Source: Kappaphycus alvarezii (lineage: Eukaryota; Rhodophyta; Florideophyceae; Gigartinales; Solieriaceae). From it: a DNA stretch of 64,000 nt. The notes below the pieces were generated by a model. That model ran no database searches, was not told the DNA's origin, and worked only from the letters and a program-made list of their open reading frames with translations. Below are positions 46,197-57,819 of the stretch, piece by piece; position 1 is the first letter of the stretch; every line of letters begins with the position of its first letter. Both the position numbers and the translations under genes were made by a program. The stretch is from contig NADL03000027.1 in assembly GCA_002205965.3 (NCBI GenBank), positions 310,001 to 374,000 of the forward strand, written 5' to 3'.

Positions 46197-47746
46197 TACC
46201 CCTTCTGAGCGCGCATTACCGTGGTTTCACCCCTTATCCCTTCGATCTCGTTACGTTCAAGTTACCCCCTGGTGGGAAGATTGGGAAGTTCCGTGGAGTA
46301 TGGGCGGAAACTCCCACCTGTATTCGCTTACCGCGGCTCCAGTGTTCTCGCCAACCCTTCTTCAGCATGGTGGGTTGTGCACTGCACGGGATGGGCAATA
46401 TCAGTCGCTTTTTCGTGTATGGGAGGCCTTCGACACCTTTCGCCTTGGTGGATCCACCTCGCGTGCGAGCAGCCCTCGAGACACTCGGACCGGATGTGCT
46501 ACGTCTTCTTCTCGGCGAAGGAGGTTTCGAGGATTGGACACATATTAAGCAGGCAATGTGCCAAACAGATTGGGAACGGGTTCCGTCGCGAAACAGCCAA
46601 CGCGGTAGCGCCAGTCGTTACAGATACTGCCGCTCGCGAACAGGAAGGGCAGGGGATTTCATCTGGTACGATCCTGGGCAAAGGAGGTGATTGGGGAATC
46701 CGAAGCTCGGGCCCGTCGAGTGCTGCGACAAAATGGGTTGCCGGGCGGAGTTCGATGCCCTGCAGCTTCTTTTCCGCGCGAGATGCGCGGGCCAGGGGGA
46801 CTTTGCGAACCGCGAACCTTTGATGATGTAGCCGCGGAACAGCGGAGGAGTCCAGCCCAAGCGCCCGAGACCATGGAAGTCGAGAGTACGACAGATGTAG
46901 TAAGCGCTGCAGACGGTGTTCAAGAAAAGGGGGAAGGAAGGGTCCAGGAGGGTGAGCAAGGGAGGGGGGTAACCAGAGGCCGAGGAGTGTCAGGTACACC
47001 TCCGACTGCGGAGCACGAGCGGGAGAATCTCAAAGATCTGAGGTTATCGTTCTTTCCTCCGACGAGGGCTCCCCGTCTCCTAAAAGGCTCAAGTGTGAGG
47101 ACTCCGAATACAGGTCATCGGTAGCTGGGAATAGGGCGCAAAGGGGGTCATTGTCATGGGTCGACTAGAGCAGAGGCTCAGGGATCTTCAACGCGGGACT
47201 CCCGCCTCGCGGAGAGTAACTCCTCCGATTCTTTCTCAGATTGCTGTGACCAAGAGGTGGCATGGAAATCGGCCCAGCGACCATGCTAGTAGTACCGGTA
47301 GTAGACGCAACCCAACCTTCTCTACCGAAGTACGGACCGACAGGGTACCACCCGACTGCCGTCGACGTCATTAAGAAATTCTTGGCATCTGTCTTGTCAC
47401 CTCCTGAGGGGAGTTGGGCTGCTACGTACCAACTCTAGTCGGCCAGCTTCGTGACGCAATCATGAAGGCGCGCCATCAGATCCTTAGAGGGGAGGAAGTG
47501 GACGTCCTATCTTCAATCAAGAGTCCTGACATTCAGCCTTCGGATCGAACTTTCTTCTCGGCGGAGGCTTGGCGGGTCATTCATTACTTTGTTGTTCAAG
47601 TAGTTGGAGATCCCGTTAGCCCTTTACCATGTTCGATAAGGGAAATGCGTCAGAGTTTGATCGCGTTTGTTAAGGACGTTGAGCGGCAAGCGGCGGCCGA
47701 ACGGGTCGATCTTCCGCGACACTGCCCTCTATCAATGGATAATTAG
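46197..47746 (+). pseudogene. unidentified plus-strand ORF, frame broken, inside the split Harbinger
   Basis: Several consecutive plus frames read like one protein interrupted by single-base breaks: VDPPRVRAALETLGPDVLRL (about 46,450-46,510), a KQIGNGFRRETANAVAPVV segment (46,560-46,620), an acidic and Gly/Arg-rich middle with GRGVTRGRGVSG, then SSDEGSPSPKRLKCEDSEYR (about 47,060-47,110). Further on are GYHPTAVDVIKKFLASVLS (about 47,350-47,400) and FSAEAWRVIHYFVVQVVGDP (47,555-47,615), ending at TAG 47,746. Codon-like text, GC content and charged low-complexity parts favour former coding. I do not recognise it; it might be a gag-like or captured gene. It runs opposite to the gypsy element next to it. 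Confidence 0.45.
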
Positions 47747-47953
47747 CGAAATGGGAGAAATCCAACGACAGTAAATAATTGAAAGTCATAGTTTTCAACA
47801 ATGCAACGAAAGTTTCGGGAAGTTCCCGTTTCACTTCAGTGAGCCCTTTTGAACTTGCTACTAGCGGGCCCTCTGGCAAACCTCTTGTGATACTGTCCAT
47901 GTTGGCCAAAAGATAATGAGTTCCCGGTTGAACTCTATCTTTTAGATTTGTAA

Positions 47954-47967
47954 CTCATCCCCCTTCT
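47954..47967 (-). other. gypsy polypurine tract
   Basis: Minus strand AGAAGGGGGATGAG, placed at the very end of the pol frame (stop at 47,955-47,957). It is the expected start site for plus-strand DNA synthesis. Confidence 0.6.
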
Positions 47968-49800
47968 GAAGATTGGAACAGAATTGATACATTCCGAATT
48001 ATCTTGATGATTTTATCCAACTTGAGCAGTTTCCACTTCTGGTGGTAGGGCAGTTTATTTTTCCGGAAGTATTGCACTACCTTGCTCCTGGAAGCGCGTG
48101 TACCGGTTCCCAAGTTGCTTCAGAGATGGGATAGCCGGTCCAGTGGACGCGAAGCAGCAGCTCCTCGTCGTCAGCTCGGCCGTGTGATAAAATTTTCTCG
48201 ATGACATATTCCCGACTCGGGACTTCTGGCTTTTGTACCCTAACTTCAGATTCCATTGACTGATGCCGGGTCCGTGAGGGTAGTTGGTTGTCACTGTCGT
48301 TCTCTTCAGATCGCTTGTCTTGTTAGCGGATTGTTCTCTCGCGAGCGGGCCGCAGCGGATGGCGTCGCCTGATCCCGCTTTTATCCTCTAAGGGAGGAGT
48401 TGTTTCTTCGGATACCGTCAACTTCCTGTTGTAATCCTGAGTCTCGAGCGAGTCTTGTGCTGCATTGGTTATTGTTCCCTCTCGATTTTCAATCAATGGA
48501 AGGTCAAGCAGTCCTTTGGACAATGAACTACCTTCAGGATACCACTTGAGTTGATTCGCGTTATGATGGCTGCGGTGGTGTTCCGTTTGGTGCTGTTCCA
48601 GTGTAGGCTTCAATTGCTTCCGATGGGCCTTTTTTGTACGTCACCCAGGTACTGGTGCAGGCTCACTCGGTCGCGGATACTCGCTCTTTCATGTCTCCAA
48701 TTTCGATAACCACAGTGTCATCTCGAACTTCCCTGACTCTATGTGGACCAGTTGCCACGGCAGACAACTTGTGTTGCCGTTCTTTGCTCGACCCGGGCTC
48801 CCTCCTCAGGAATACGAACGATCCGATCGGTATTTCGTATGCCGGTTTTCGTAGCCGCGCGTCAAAGTTGCGTTTGTATCTTGCTTGTTCCTTCTCTATG
48901 GACTGGTCCACGGTAGACATAAGACTTTTTAACCAAGCCCTCCACCGGTGGTGGTATTGTACTGTTGATGAGTTCTCTTCAAGAGTAGGCTGTGCTTGGA
49001 TTGCTAAGGAAGTGGGCGCGCGTGACAAGACGAGTTCGAAGGGGGCCACGTTCGTTGTCCTGTGGACTTGTGTGTTATAAGCAAATGTTAGCGCGTCCGT
49101 GAAGAGGTCCCAGTCCTTCGGGTGATCAGCTACGTAGTGCCGGAGGGCTGCAAGTATTGTGCGGTTGAAACGCTCCGCTGCCCATTCGTCTGGTGGTATG
49201 TGGTTGTGAACAAGTTCTTGATGCCGAGAATCGAGCATACGCTCAAAAAGAATTTTGAAGCAAACTGCTACCATTATCGGACAACAACTGTATGGGTGGA
49301 CCGTACACAAACACCCAGTGTGTTACAAAGGCGGAGGCAACTGCTGCAGCAGAGATTTTCTTGAGGGGCACAGTTCGTACGAGCTTGGAATATCGATCAG
49401 TGATCACCAACAAGAAGCGATTTCCCCTGTTGGTACGGATGTTCGCCGAGTATGTCGATTGCTACGAACTCCAGTGGGGCCCTTGGTGCAAAGAGCTTTA
49501 GCTCCTTCACAGACTTTCGCAATTTGATTCTATTTTTCGCGCAAGTTGGGCACGAGCGACGACGGCATAACAATCCATCGACATCGATGGCCAATAGTAG
49601 GACTTTTTCAGAGAGACATACAGTCTCCGGCCACCTGGATGAGCGCCTAACTTGGAATGATGACTGAGTCTTAAAATCCTCTGTTGAAGGGAGTTGGGCA
49701 CGACAATCTGAATGTCTTCCGATGCTGTTCGACAGAGGTATCCTTCGTGTCCAGGAGCGTCCATGTGAAGGGAGCTGTTGTCCAGCATTTATTCTTGAAC
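47955..49800 (-). pseudogene. gypsy integrase with C-terminal chromodomain
   Basis: The integrase zinc-binding part is at about 49,560-49,700 (HHSKLGAHPGGRRLY, then CxxC in SCPTCAKN). The catalytic core starts at about 49,430 with LEFVAIDILGEHP (first Asp). It continues to ERFNRTILAALRHYVADHPK and DALTFAYNTQVHRTTNVAPF (49,190-49,060). A GPHRVREV segment near 48,730 is typical of the integrase C-terminal domain. At about 48,110-48,215 another frame reads EYVIEKILSHGRADDEELLL and VHWTGYPISEATWEP, a clear chromodomain. In chromoviruses this domain directs insertion into marked chromatin. The catalytic Glu context and the 49,310-49,397 junction are disturbed by frame changes. Confidence 0.85.
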
Positions 49801-49957
49801 GGATCTTCTGGCAGAAGTCGTCTTTGTACTGTTCCCTGGAGAGCTCCTCCGGAGAAATGCATTCGAATTCTTCTTCACTTCCGTTTTGAATGGATAGTAC
49901 TTGGTCTGCAGTGTCAAAAGAAATCTCGATTTCATCAAACTCTGTGAACTGCCCGCC

Positions 49958-51430
49958 TTATTGTCGTATTTTGATTCGATTTTTGCGGACGAGTCCACAG
50001 CCTCCCCTCCTCAAGAGCGGAGGAGTCCTTCGCAAGAAAGCACGGTACTTCCTCGTCGAAATCTCCACAGTTTCACCGATGGTACTAAGTCTTGATAATG
50101 CATCTGCTTGTGTATTTGCTTTTCCCTTTTTATACACAACTTCAAAGTCGAATTCCGAAATTCGGAGCTTCCAGCGCATAAGTCGTCCCGACGGATCAGT
50201 GACATTCATTAACCACCTCAGTGAGGAATGATCCGTGTGGATGGTGAATTTCTCCCCTGTAGGTAGGGTCGCAATGTCGTTAACGCCCAAACCACCGCCA
50301 GGCATTCTTTTTCCGTGACAGGATAACGTGTCTCGGCTTCCTTGAGTGATCTAGAGAAGAATCCAATGGGTTTCCGTTCCCCCGTTGGTATGTTTGGAAC
50401 AGGGCGACTCCTACTTGATATTGACTAGCGTCCGTGTCTATTGAATAAGGGAGTCCCGCTTTTGGCAATGCCAATACCTTGGGTGACAAATTTCGGCGAT
50501 AAGAGTCCGGAAAGCGACTTCTTCGGTAGCACCAAATGGTTCTATCTTGGTTGGCATACCTTTTCGCAAAAGCTTGTTAAGTGGTGCCGCGATGCTGGAA
50601 AAGTCTTTGATAAATCTGCGGTATACATTACAAAGACCGAGAAAACTCCGAAGCTCAGTAAGCGTTGTCGGGTGCTTCGCCTGCGGAGTGCGGCTACTCT
50701 GGTAGAATCTATTTCCAGTCTTCCTGGCTTGATGATGTGTCCTAGGTATTTGACCTTATCGGACCCAAATGTACATTTCCTTAACTTGAGGGATACACCA
50801 GCATGTTGCAACACCCGCAGAATTTCTTCGACATGGTCGATGTGCTCCTCCATGTTTTTGGAGAAAATGATGACATCGTCAAGGTATACGAGACAGGAGC
50901 GCCATCGGTATGATGAAAGAAGAATGTCGAGGGTGCGCTGAAAGGTAGCAGGTGCGTTGCATAATCCGAATGGCATTCGCCTATAGCGATATAATCCTGC
51001 GTGGCATACGAAGGCGGTCTTGTCTCTGTCCTCTTTCGCCACTTGAACTTGCCAGTAACCAGAGTTGCAATCAAGGGTGGTGAATACTGATGCATCTCCC
51101 AAGGAGTCAATGCATTCATCCATCCTTGGTAAGGGTAAGTGTCCTTCACTGTTACGGCGTTCAGTTTTCTATAATCGACGCAAAAACGAACCGTCCCATC
51201 GGGCTTAGGAATTACACCACCGGTGCAGCCCATGATGACTGTGCGGGCTCAATTACGCCTGCTTCTAACATCTCTGTACCTCGGTTGCTTCTAATTCCCT
51301 CGCCTTGGTCCGGCTCGGTAAGGCGGTTGAGCGATAGGGCGAGTCCGGGAATTAATTCGATGTGGTGTTCAACAGTATTGATGGCTCCCAGCGAACCATC
51401 CCACATACTCGAGTACTTTTTCACATTTCC
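49958..51430 (-). pseudogene. gypsy reverse transcriptase and RNase H
   Basis: TVEHHIELIPG and [20 protein letters not shown] (51,212-51,380) lead into [20 protein letters not shown] (51,150-51,215). The catalytic block [15 protein letters not shown] and [13 protein letters not shown] (about 50,850-50,980) carries the YLDD box intact. RNase H begins [18 protein letters not shown] (50,400-50,460). It ends FTIHTDHSSLRWLMN and VVYKKGKANTQADALSRL (50,090-50,250). At least four one-base frame changes split it. Confidence 0.9.
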
Positions 51431-51699
51431 TTGAATCTACTGGCCAGCTTTGGATCTATGTGGCTCCATCGAGGTCTTCTACTGCTTTTGTAGACCTTTC
51501 GGTGTTAACGCTTCTCCATTCAGAGTTTTGTGCTCGTGTTCTTTAAGCACAGGCGCTGGTGTCCACCAGGCGTTGGTGCAGGACTATCCTCTGGGATATT
51601 TCTTCGGTGATACCGAGTACCTCTCCGAAGCTTAGCTGGCTTGGTACTGTTATTGATGGATGGGCAATGCTTGAGCAACAATTTGCAACCGATGGAGAG

Positions 51700-52345
51700 T
51701 TATGGGGATTTGGTGAAGTTCGCGATCAACAACCGAAATGGGACCCCGGCTTCCACTTGTGCAATACCATTGGCAGCTGCCAATCCGAGTTTGTTGTAGA
51801 GACTTGAGTCAGGTTGTACAACTATAAGGCCGTGGCGGTCTGTTTTCACCGGTACAAATGATTGACTTTGTGGCGGAATAGTAACCCGGGTGGACATCCT
51901 AATGTTGGGCGATGCCCTTCCGTCCTTCAGGGTGGTTCCAATTCCGTTGGTAGCGGTCTCTTACTTGGTGCCCTTTTTAAAGGCCTTCGTACTATTGGAA
52001 CCGTAATTCCTCCTTCGAGCTCAACGAGCTTCTCCCGGGACGAATGGATTCCACAAAACGGTCGCAGAAATCCGTTCCTAATATTACTGGTGCGGCGAGC
52101 TTCTCACATACGATGAACATGACCAGGGCAAGATATCTTCCCAACCGGATGGGTAGCTTAATGGTCCCAAGTGTCCTCAACGGATTGTTATTTGCATCAC
52201 AGATGTCCGGGAGCGGGCCATAAAAGATAGACGCTTCATCGCTTCCGGTGGGAGTTCGAACTTCGGACGAAGTTAGGGCCTGCTCCCGTGTCCAAAACCG
52301 CAAGCGTCCGATGCATGAGTCCGGGTCTAAGGCCGATATCAGCAT
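51700..52345 (-). pseudogene. gypsy aspartic protease and linker
   Basis: In one frame the active-site text is TLAVLDTGAGPNFVRS (about 52,265-52,310). In another the second half is LPIRLGRYLALVMFIV and PVILGTDFCDRFVESI (52,030-52,160), the flap and ILG-x-D/N hydrophobic motif of retropepsins. The linker to reverse transcriptase includes VTIPPQSQSFVPV (about 51,850). A frame change lies between the two halves. Confidence 0.82.
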
Positions 52346-52738
52346 ACACCTTGTAATTGCGTCGGGCCATAACCATGACTCTGTCTGGGTGCTTCATGCT
52401 CCTAACCTTTCTCCATGGACGCTGAAGCTTGAAGAGGTGATCTAAGCCGCTGGACTTACAATTTTTGGGATCCCCAACAGCCGCATTTCGGGATCCGGGT
52501 CTGCATCTGAAGTGCTACCATTTCTGTGAGTAAGGGAGCGGGGCCATGGGGCCCCAGATTGGTTTGCAACTGTGTCCGAGGGACAATCTCTTCCCAAGGG
52601 AGGCTCCCTTTACTCTTTTTTTGAAAGGTTATCTGGGACCGCGGGGATGGAACCGGTGGTATGAAACCTATCGGCGTAGCCGAAGCATGGAGTTTAGCGA
52701 CATCTCTAGGTTCCGTAGCGGGATGTGGGCTTCCGACT

Positions 52739-54914
52739 TCAACATCCGGGTGACGCGGTTATAGCTTGTCTGCGGTACCGTGGCCTTCTCTTGAGGGTCA
52801 AAGCTTCATAGCTCCGTAATACCGACGGAAGTTCCCGCAAGGGTAAAATGCATTCTGGGGAAATATGTCCCCGGCCATAGCATGTGTGGCATATGAGGTT
52901 ATGGCGGCGACTTTTGCTGTTCTTTCGTAAGGCGTGACGGTGATGGCGCCGACGTCCGCCCTCCCAACCTGGGCGGTTGAAGTTTGTGTGGCGGTCTGCG
53001 TATGGGATTCGGTGCGGGAGTATTTCCTCGATCCGAGAGTAGGAGAGAGGGATCATAAGAGGTCTCTTCGGATATTGAAGTAAGTCCTTCCTCCGTCGTA
53101 CAAGTTGGAATATCCGAAGCACCAGCTTGGTCAAGTATGTGAGCCTCGTAGTCATTTCCATCGGCATCATACTCGATCGTTGAATTTTGAGATGCGGACG
53201 GAGAATCTAACAGGGCAACAGTCCGTGTCTTTGACGGGGACTTCGTATCCCATCGAAAGCCGTAATTCTGGTGCTAGGTTTGACCGGACGGGAATCAATG
53301 AGACCTTTCGGAGCGCTTGAGAGCGAGCTCTGACGGAGATGCCTTGAATCTCGGCGTACTCGACAATATCTATGAAGGTAGCTGCCTTATTTGTGCGTCG
53401 ATAATGGCTGAAACTCCCTTGATTCGGCGGTCCAGGCCGTCGATGTACATCGTAATAAGCTCTTGGGCGTCATGAACGTTACCGCAACGGCTGCTGGCGT
53501 CAGAAAGGCGCAAATAGTAGTCACGTTCGCCTTCGTTGGGTAGCTGCTGAACATCTCGCATAGCGAGTACCACATTGTGTATGGCATCGTCAGTGGCGAA
53601 GGATCGAAGCATCCACTGGACTGCCTCCGGCCAGCTCGTGATACCTCCCTGCTCCGGAGAAGTTGTTTCGGCGACAGAGCGAAATTGCCTTTCTGCAATT
53701 CCGGTTAAGAAGTCGGGAGAACCCGAAAGGCTTGAGATTCTGTCATGCCCTGGAGGTTGAACTCCCTAACCATCAGTGCCAGGAAAGCCAACACCATGAT
53801 AGGGTCTTCACCAGAGAAAAAATCCTTCCTCTTAATCTTTTGCGCAATGCGTCTGGCTTTCGTCCGAGCTTTCCCTGTCTGAGAGGAATTAAGTGATTAA
53901 GTGACTGGGAAGTTCGCTTCAAGCGGTAAGTACGATAGATAGCAGCCTACGGTACAAATGGTTTGTTGGTTGTAACTCTTCGAGACCTACCCACCAGGGC
54001 CGGGTTCTTCCCGAAGGCCAATTCGTGTCCTGGTGGATCTACCAGAGGTTCGATGCAGTTTGGATCTTTGTCCGATACGAGCGGTTCTTGGACTTCTTCG
54101 CACCCGCGCCTTCTCATATCTTCCTTTCGGACGTCCAGTTTCATCCAGAGAGAGGTCCGAATCTGAATCCGTGGACGCATCTTCAGAATCATCTTCTCCA
54201 ATTCCGTTGAGCGAGCAAGATTCAGACGAGATGAGTCCTTATGTAAGTTCCTATTGTTCTTCTTGACCCTGTTCTTGTTTAAGGACTTTGCTTTTCTTCC
54301 TCGTTGCGAACGGTCCCGACGTCGTTGATCTCCATCCTTATCATCATCTTCGTCGTCATTAGTACGAGGTCCTTCAACATCGGTAATACCGAGAACCCCT
54401 GTTCCGGGTGAAGATCGAGGGTTTGGGTACCCGGTACCTCCCAGACTCGAGACGACTTAGACGGGTGCTGATACGTTCGGCTCTTTCTATACCCGTAGCT
54501 TTTTCGACGGCTAGGTCTTCCAGCAGACGGTTAACATCCTGCCTCAGAGTGGCAACCTCATCCCGCAGGGTTCCTACAACAGCCTTTAAGTCACTAATGC
54601 TGTTTAGACGAGCCTCTTGCTGACGAAAGTCAACATCAAATCGGACTTCACTTGTCTTCAGAGATTCCCGAATTCAGTTATCTCTCCTTTAACGGTTTCA
54701 ATCTCCGTGCGCACCAATGTGCAAATCTCCTCCCGGAGAGAAGCATCATGCTCCAGGCAGGGGAGTCAATGTCCTGTGGGGGTGCTTCCGTGACCGAGGT
54801 ATGTCTCCGGCACAGACCTGGAACGAGTCTGCGTACGGGGTACTGTTGAGGAGGCTACACCTTTTGGGCAGTGCCCGCTCGAGTACGAGGGCGACTAGAT
54901 CCAACGGAAGACAT
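52739..54914 (-). pseudogene. gypsy gag, copy 1
   Basis: The best start is ATG 54,914 (MSSVGSSRPRTRAG). A coiled coil follows around 54,500-54,740 (LRDEVATLRQDVNRLLEDLA in the matching copy). The capsid-like domain includes SFATDDAIHNVVLAMRDVQQ and ERDYYLRLSDASSRCG (53,480-53,610). One CCHC knuckle, CHTCYGRGHISPEC, lies at about 52,849-52,890, followed by LRELPSVLRSYEALT. An acidic Glu/Asp-rich stretch is at 54,100-54,260. Frames shift several times. A second copy of this gene lies at 57,8xx-60,1xx through tandem duplication. Confidence 0.82.
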
Positions 54915-54929
54915 TCCAGTTCGTAGTAC

Positions 54930-55544
54930 AAATATTCCTTATCTGTGCTGGCGGCTTGACCACGAGGAACCGAGAAATTAAAACGGTTGATAAGGGGCGT
55001 CTTTTATCCTCAACGAGAAAGAAGGAGACTCTCACTTGGAAGTAGAGTTACCAGAGGTGAGACTATTGAGAATCTTCTTCGACTTCGGAGTTGATCCATA
55101 AGTTCTAGGTCGGGAGACCAGATTTGTGTAGTGCAATGCGCGGTGCGCAGTTCTTCTCGTCTAGGAACGGAACACCGTCAGACAATGAGAAACCCAACAC
55201 ACACACACCAAGACCCACAGGGTGTTCGCTGTCCCTCTTTCTCTTAAGCACCCTGCGATGCAGTAGCACAGCTCGCCGACGGCGAGGAGAAATGGAGTTG
55301 GAAGAGCGGGGGTAATTCCTTGGACGGCTGGACGGTATACTTGTCCTCCGGGTTGTAAGGCCGGGCCGTGGTCCGCGGAATGCTAGAACTTGGTAAGGAT
55401 CGATTCCAAAGAATCGTATACACCAGGGGTGTAATACTTGGACAAAGAAGATGTAGTATTGGGTCAGCTGTGCTGAATATCTCCTTTGGAGATAAGGATG
55501 TTGTCACCAACGACAACCTTGAAGTTCCTATTTGTATATAGACG
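54930..55544 (-). other. gypsy 5' leader between primer site and gag
   Basis: About 615 bp with a CACACACACA run (about 55,198-55,208). No protein motif. A leader of this length is normal for gypsy elements. Confidence 0.5.
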
Positions 55545-55562
55545 CCGGAGTCCGGGGCGCCA
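55545..55562 (-). other. gypsy primer-binding site, copy 1
   Basis: Minus strand TGGCGCCCCGGACTCCGG, beginning with TGG as expected for a site paired to the CCA end of a tRNA, three or four bases inside the LTR end (...TTTACTCA). I could not name the tRNA. Confidence 0.65.
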
Positions 55563-55566
55563 AGCG

Positions 55567-56035
55567 TGAGTAAATATCACAACAAACAACAAAAGGGGTA
55601 TTGTAATATTGGATAGAGAGGGGGAAATAGAAAGGGGGACCCGGGCGGATAAACGTGGCTATAGCCAAAGTTGCCGTTGGCAAGGTTTCTGCAAAGGCGG
55701 AAGTTGGGAGTCAAGTTCAGAGCCAACACCGGGGTGGCTGTTTAATCTGGGGCCCTAGTGGCCAGGTAGGTATAAATACTAGTTAGGTAGGTTAGGGTTC
55801 TCTACGACGGCGGGGTGAGTGAAGTTAGGGAGATCCAAGTTAGAGATAAGAAAACTCGACACTTGGCCCAATAGTTACCTTTCACTTGCGAAAATATCAG
55901 GTCCAATTTGGGGGCCGAGTGGTCCAGATGCAAGCCTCAAGCCCCATCGGGTGGTATACAGTACCGAAAATAATAGTGGGCGACAAAAGAAAATTGCCCT
56001 TACTGTACTCTCCAGTACAGTGTCCGCTGGTTAGC
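55567..56035 (-). repeat. gypsy 5' LTR, copy 1
   Basis: Deduced from the primer site and from TG...CA ends (minus strand TGCTAACCAGCGG ... ATTTACTCA). It adjoins the Harbinger iii transposase directly at about 56,038. Contains GTACTGTA words (about 56,000-56,020). Only the tandem copy at 60,792-61,265 matches it. Confidence 0.55.
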
Positions 56036-56039
56036 AGTG

Positions 56040-56640
56040 AATCAGATCAAAAAAGATCACCAAAATTAGCTCTGCCGATGGCAGTACAGTGTGAGTGTAT
56101 TTTGCATTACAGAACTGTCCAGTTGGGTGGAGAGGAAAGTACCAAGGTAAGGAAAAGAAACTCGGTCTCACGTTGGAAGTTATTGCCGACGATAAGCTCT
56201 ACATTTGGCACGCCTTCTTTGGGACCCCCGGAGTGCTAATGACCTTAATGTTCTGGAGAGGTCACCGCTTCTTAACAATATCGCAGGTGGATCATTCCCT
56301 CCCAAAGTTTCGTACACTTTGAATGGAAAGGAGAAGGATATTCCGTTTTTCTCTGCGATGGAGTGTATCCCAAGTATCTTATCTTTCTTCACACAGTTCA
56401 AGAACCAGTAACTAGGAAGGAGAAAGTTCTTGCGGCTCGTCAGGAAGGGCGGAGGAAAGATTTCGAGAGAGCTTTTGGTGTTCTTCAAGGACGTTTGCAT
56501 ATTCTGCAAAGGACTTAAAGGTTTTGGTATGTATCAAACATGAGCAACATAATGTACTGCTTCACAGTGCTGCATAATATGATGGTTGAGGAGGGTTTAG
56601 CGGACGAGGAGGAAACTGGACATTGGCTACTAGTGTGACG
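56040..56640 (+). pseudogene. Harbinger iii transposase catalytic part, copy 1
   Basis: Belongs to the plant-transposon-protein type. It shows NCPVGWRGKYQGKEKK, LEVIADDKLYIWHAFFGTPG, then after a frame change NDLNVLERSPLLNNIAGGS and VSYTLNGKEKDIPFF. The second Asp motif FLCDGVYPKYLIF and the catalytic Glu in ERAFGVLQGRLHILQR follow. An in-frame TAA follows QRT (about 56,517), and homology resumes RFWYVSNMSNIMYCFTVLHN (about 56,520-56,580), the family IILHNMIVE motif. The first Asp position (family LGSIDCMHW) reads AVQCECILHY, so Asp is Glu. The stop is shared with copy 2. Confidence 0.82.
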
Positions 56641-57017
56641 TACGCTGAAGTAGAATTTGTTCACTTCGGAACACCTGTTTGGGGCAATGAAATGGAAGTG
56701 GAGATCGTCCCGGGCTCCATTGCTGACGTGTGCAGAGGACAAGAGATTTCGCGGGACGTATATAAACACGCATGTATATAAAACGACGTCATGGATCATT
56801 TATGGGCTCTCCACGGAACTGTGTAAAACGAAAAACTCGTTTGAGTATCTTAGAAGAGTTCCTCCCTGCACGATGAAAATAAAAAGTCTTTCTCACACGG
56901 TCGCGCGAGCACCTTCGCTCGCAAGCCCGCTACGGCACTCACCGCTCCCTTTGAGACTTTTGAACGATTCTGCCGCACTTCCTGCAATTTAAGAGTAGGA
57001 ACAGCCCCTTTTCGTCA

Positions 57018-57763
57018 CTATTTCTCGGCCACCACCACAGGGGTGTCACCGACCGCATTGAAATCCAACTGCGCTTCATCGGACGTTTTGTCATTGGGAA
57101 CATAATTCTTCGATCTCTTACGTGTTTTCTCCGTAGTTGCCTCGTCTTCTTTGAGTTTGTCTAAGACTCTCATGCGGGAAATACGGAAAAACTCGGCGGC
57201 TTCAGGGCTGCTTTCTGCACAAGCAGTGAACAAGGAAATGTCGTTATGTCTCTGTATCTCTTCTGCTCGTCTACGTTGCAGCTTCAATGCCTCTTTGGCC
57301 ACCTTTATTTTCTCTTCATAGTGTTTCTGTTTAATAAAATCTGCTTTTCCAGCTTCGCGGCCCAGTGAGCGTTCGGTAACGACGGATCATCGTAGTTGTT
57401 TAACCTCTTGGATGTCATTGTCTTGCTCTTTTTCCCTGTAGCCTCTACCTCTAGTGTTTGGCTCTCATTAGATGTAGTCAGACAGAGTTCGTTTTACGAC
57501 TCCGTTTCTGAAGCAAACTTTGGATGCTTTCTCAGAACTTCCCACGATCCAATGAATTTGAAAGGCTCTCCTGCGTCATCTGTTGGCGACTTCATTTTGA
57601 TACCGTTGTAAAGAGCTGTTACTATTCGCTGCAAATCTGGTGCGTTATATCCTGACGGATTGAGCCATTGAACACGCGCAAAGAGACCAGAAAACAGAGT
57701 GCACTTTGTGGACAAAAGTGTAACACGATTACGTAAAGACTCTGCAGAACGCAGGGCACGTGG
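57018..57763 (-). pseudogene. Harbinger iii accessory protein (NAM-associated type), copy 1, 5' truncated
   Basis: Minus strand, starting in the duplication junction: LRNRVTLLSTKCTLFSGLFA, then LNPSGYNAPDLQRIVTALYN, then GEPFKFIGSWEVLRKHPKF (about 57,510-57,570), then KEALKLQRRRAEEIQRHND and SLFTACAESSPEAAEFF. This is the No-apical-meristem-associated C-terminal pattern (AQV-x-RLNPSG ... PFKFLHCWxxLRxHPKW) of Harbinger second ORFs. Its 5' end is replaced by gypsy gag at 57,764, so it cannot make the N-terminal DNA-binding part. Confidence 0.82.
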
Positions 57764-57819
57764 GCCCATGATTGGTTTGCAATTGTGTCCAAGGGACAAT
57801 CTCTTCCCAAGGGGAGGCT

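Larger units (their letters stand above)
47954..56035 (-). mobile_element. gypsy (chromovirus-like) LTR retrotransposon lacking a visible 3' LTR
   Basis: Minus-strand order is 5' LTR (55,567-56,035), primer site (55,545-55,562), leader, gag (from 54,914), protease, reverse transcriptase, RNase H, integrase, chromodomain, polypurine tract (47,954-47,967). This is the Ty3/gypsy order. A matching 3' LTR would be expected to the left of 47,950, but no text like the 469 bp 5' LTR was found in 46,196-47,950. The 3' end is therefore missing or replaced. Frame breaks are frequent. Confidence 0.88.
52551..57763. repeat. 5.2 kb tandem duplication, unit 1
   Basis: From the gag 3' part (GATTGGTTTGCAA at about 52,558) through gag, leader, 5' LTR and the Harbinger iii transposase and accessory gene to CGCAGGGCAC at 57,761. 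The next base run (GGGCCCATGATTGG) restarts the unit. The two units differ by scattered substitutions and many one-base indels. Confidence 0.92.

Noticed and set aside
47670-47909. 79-codon minus-strand ORF (47,670-47,909)
   Set aside because: Lies beyond the gypsy polypurine tract and antisense to the plus-strand ORF. Likely a shadow frame.
46197-47950. Search for the gypsy 3' LTR to the left of the polypurine tract
   Set aside because: No text matching 55,567-56,035 was found, so no 3' LTR is annotated.
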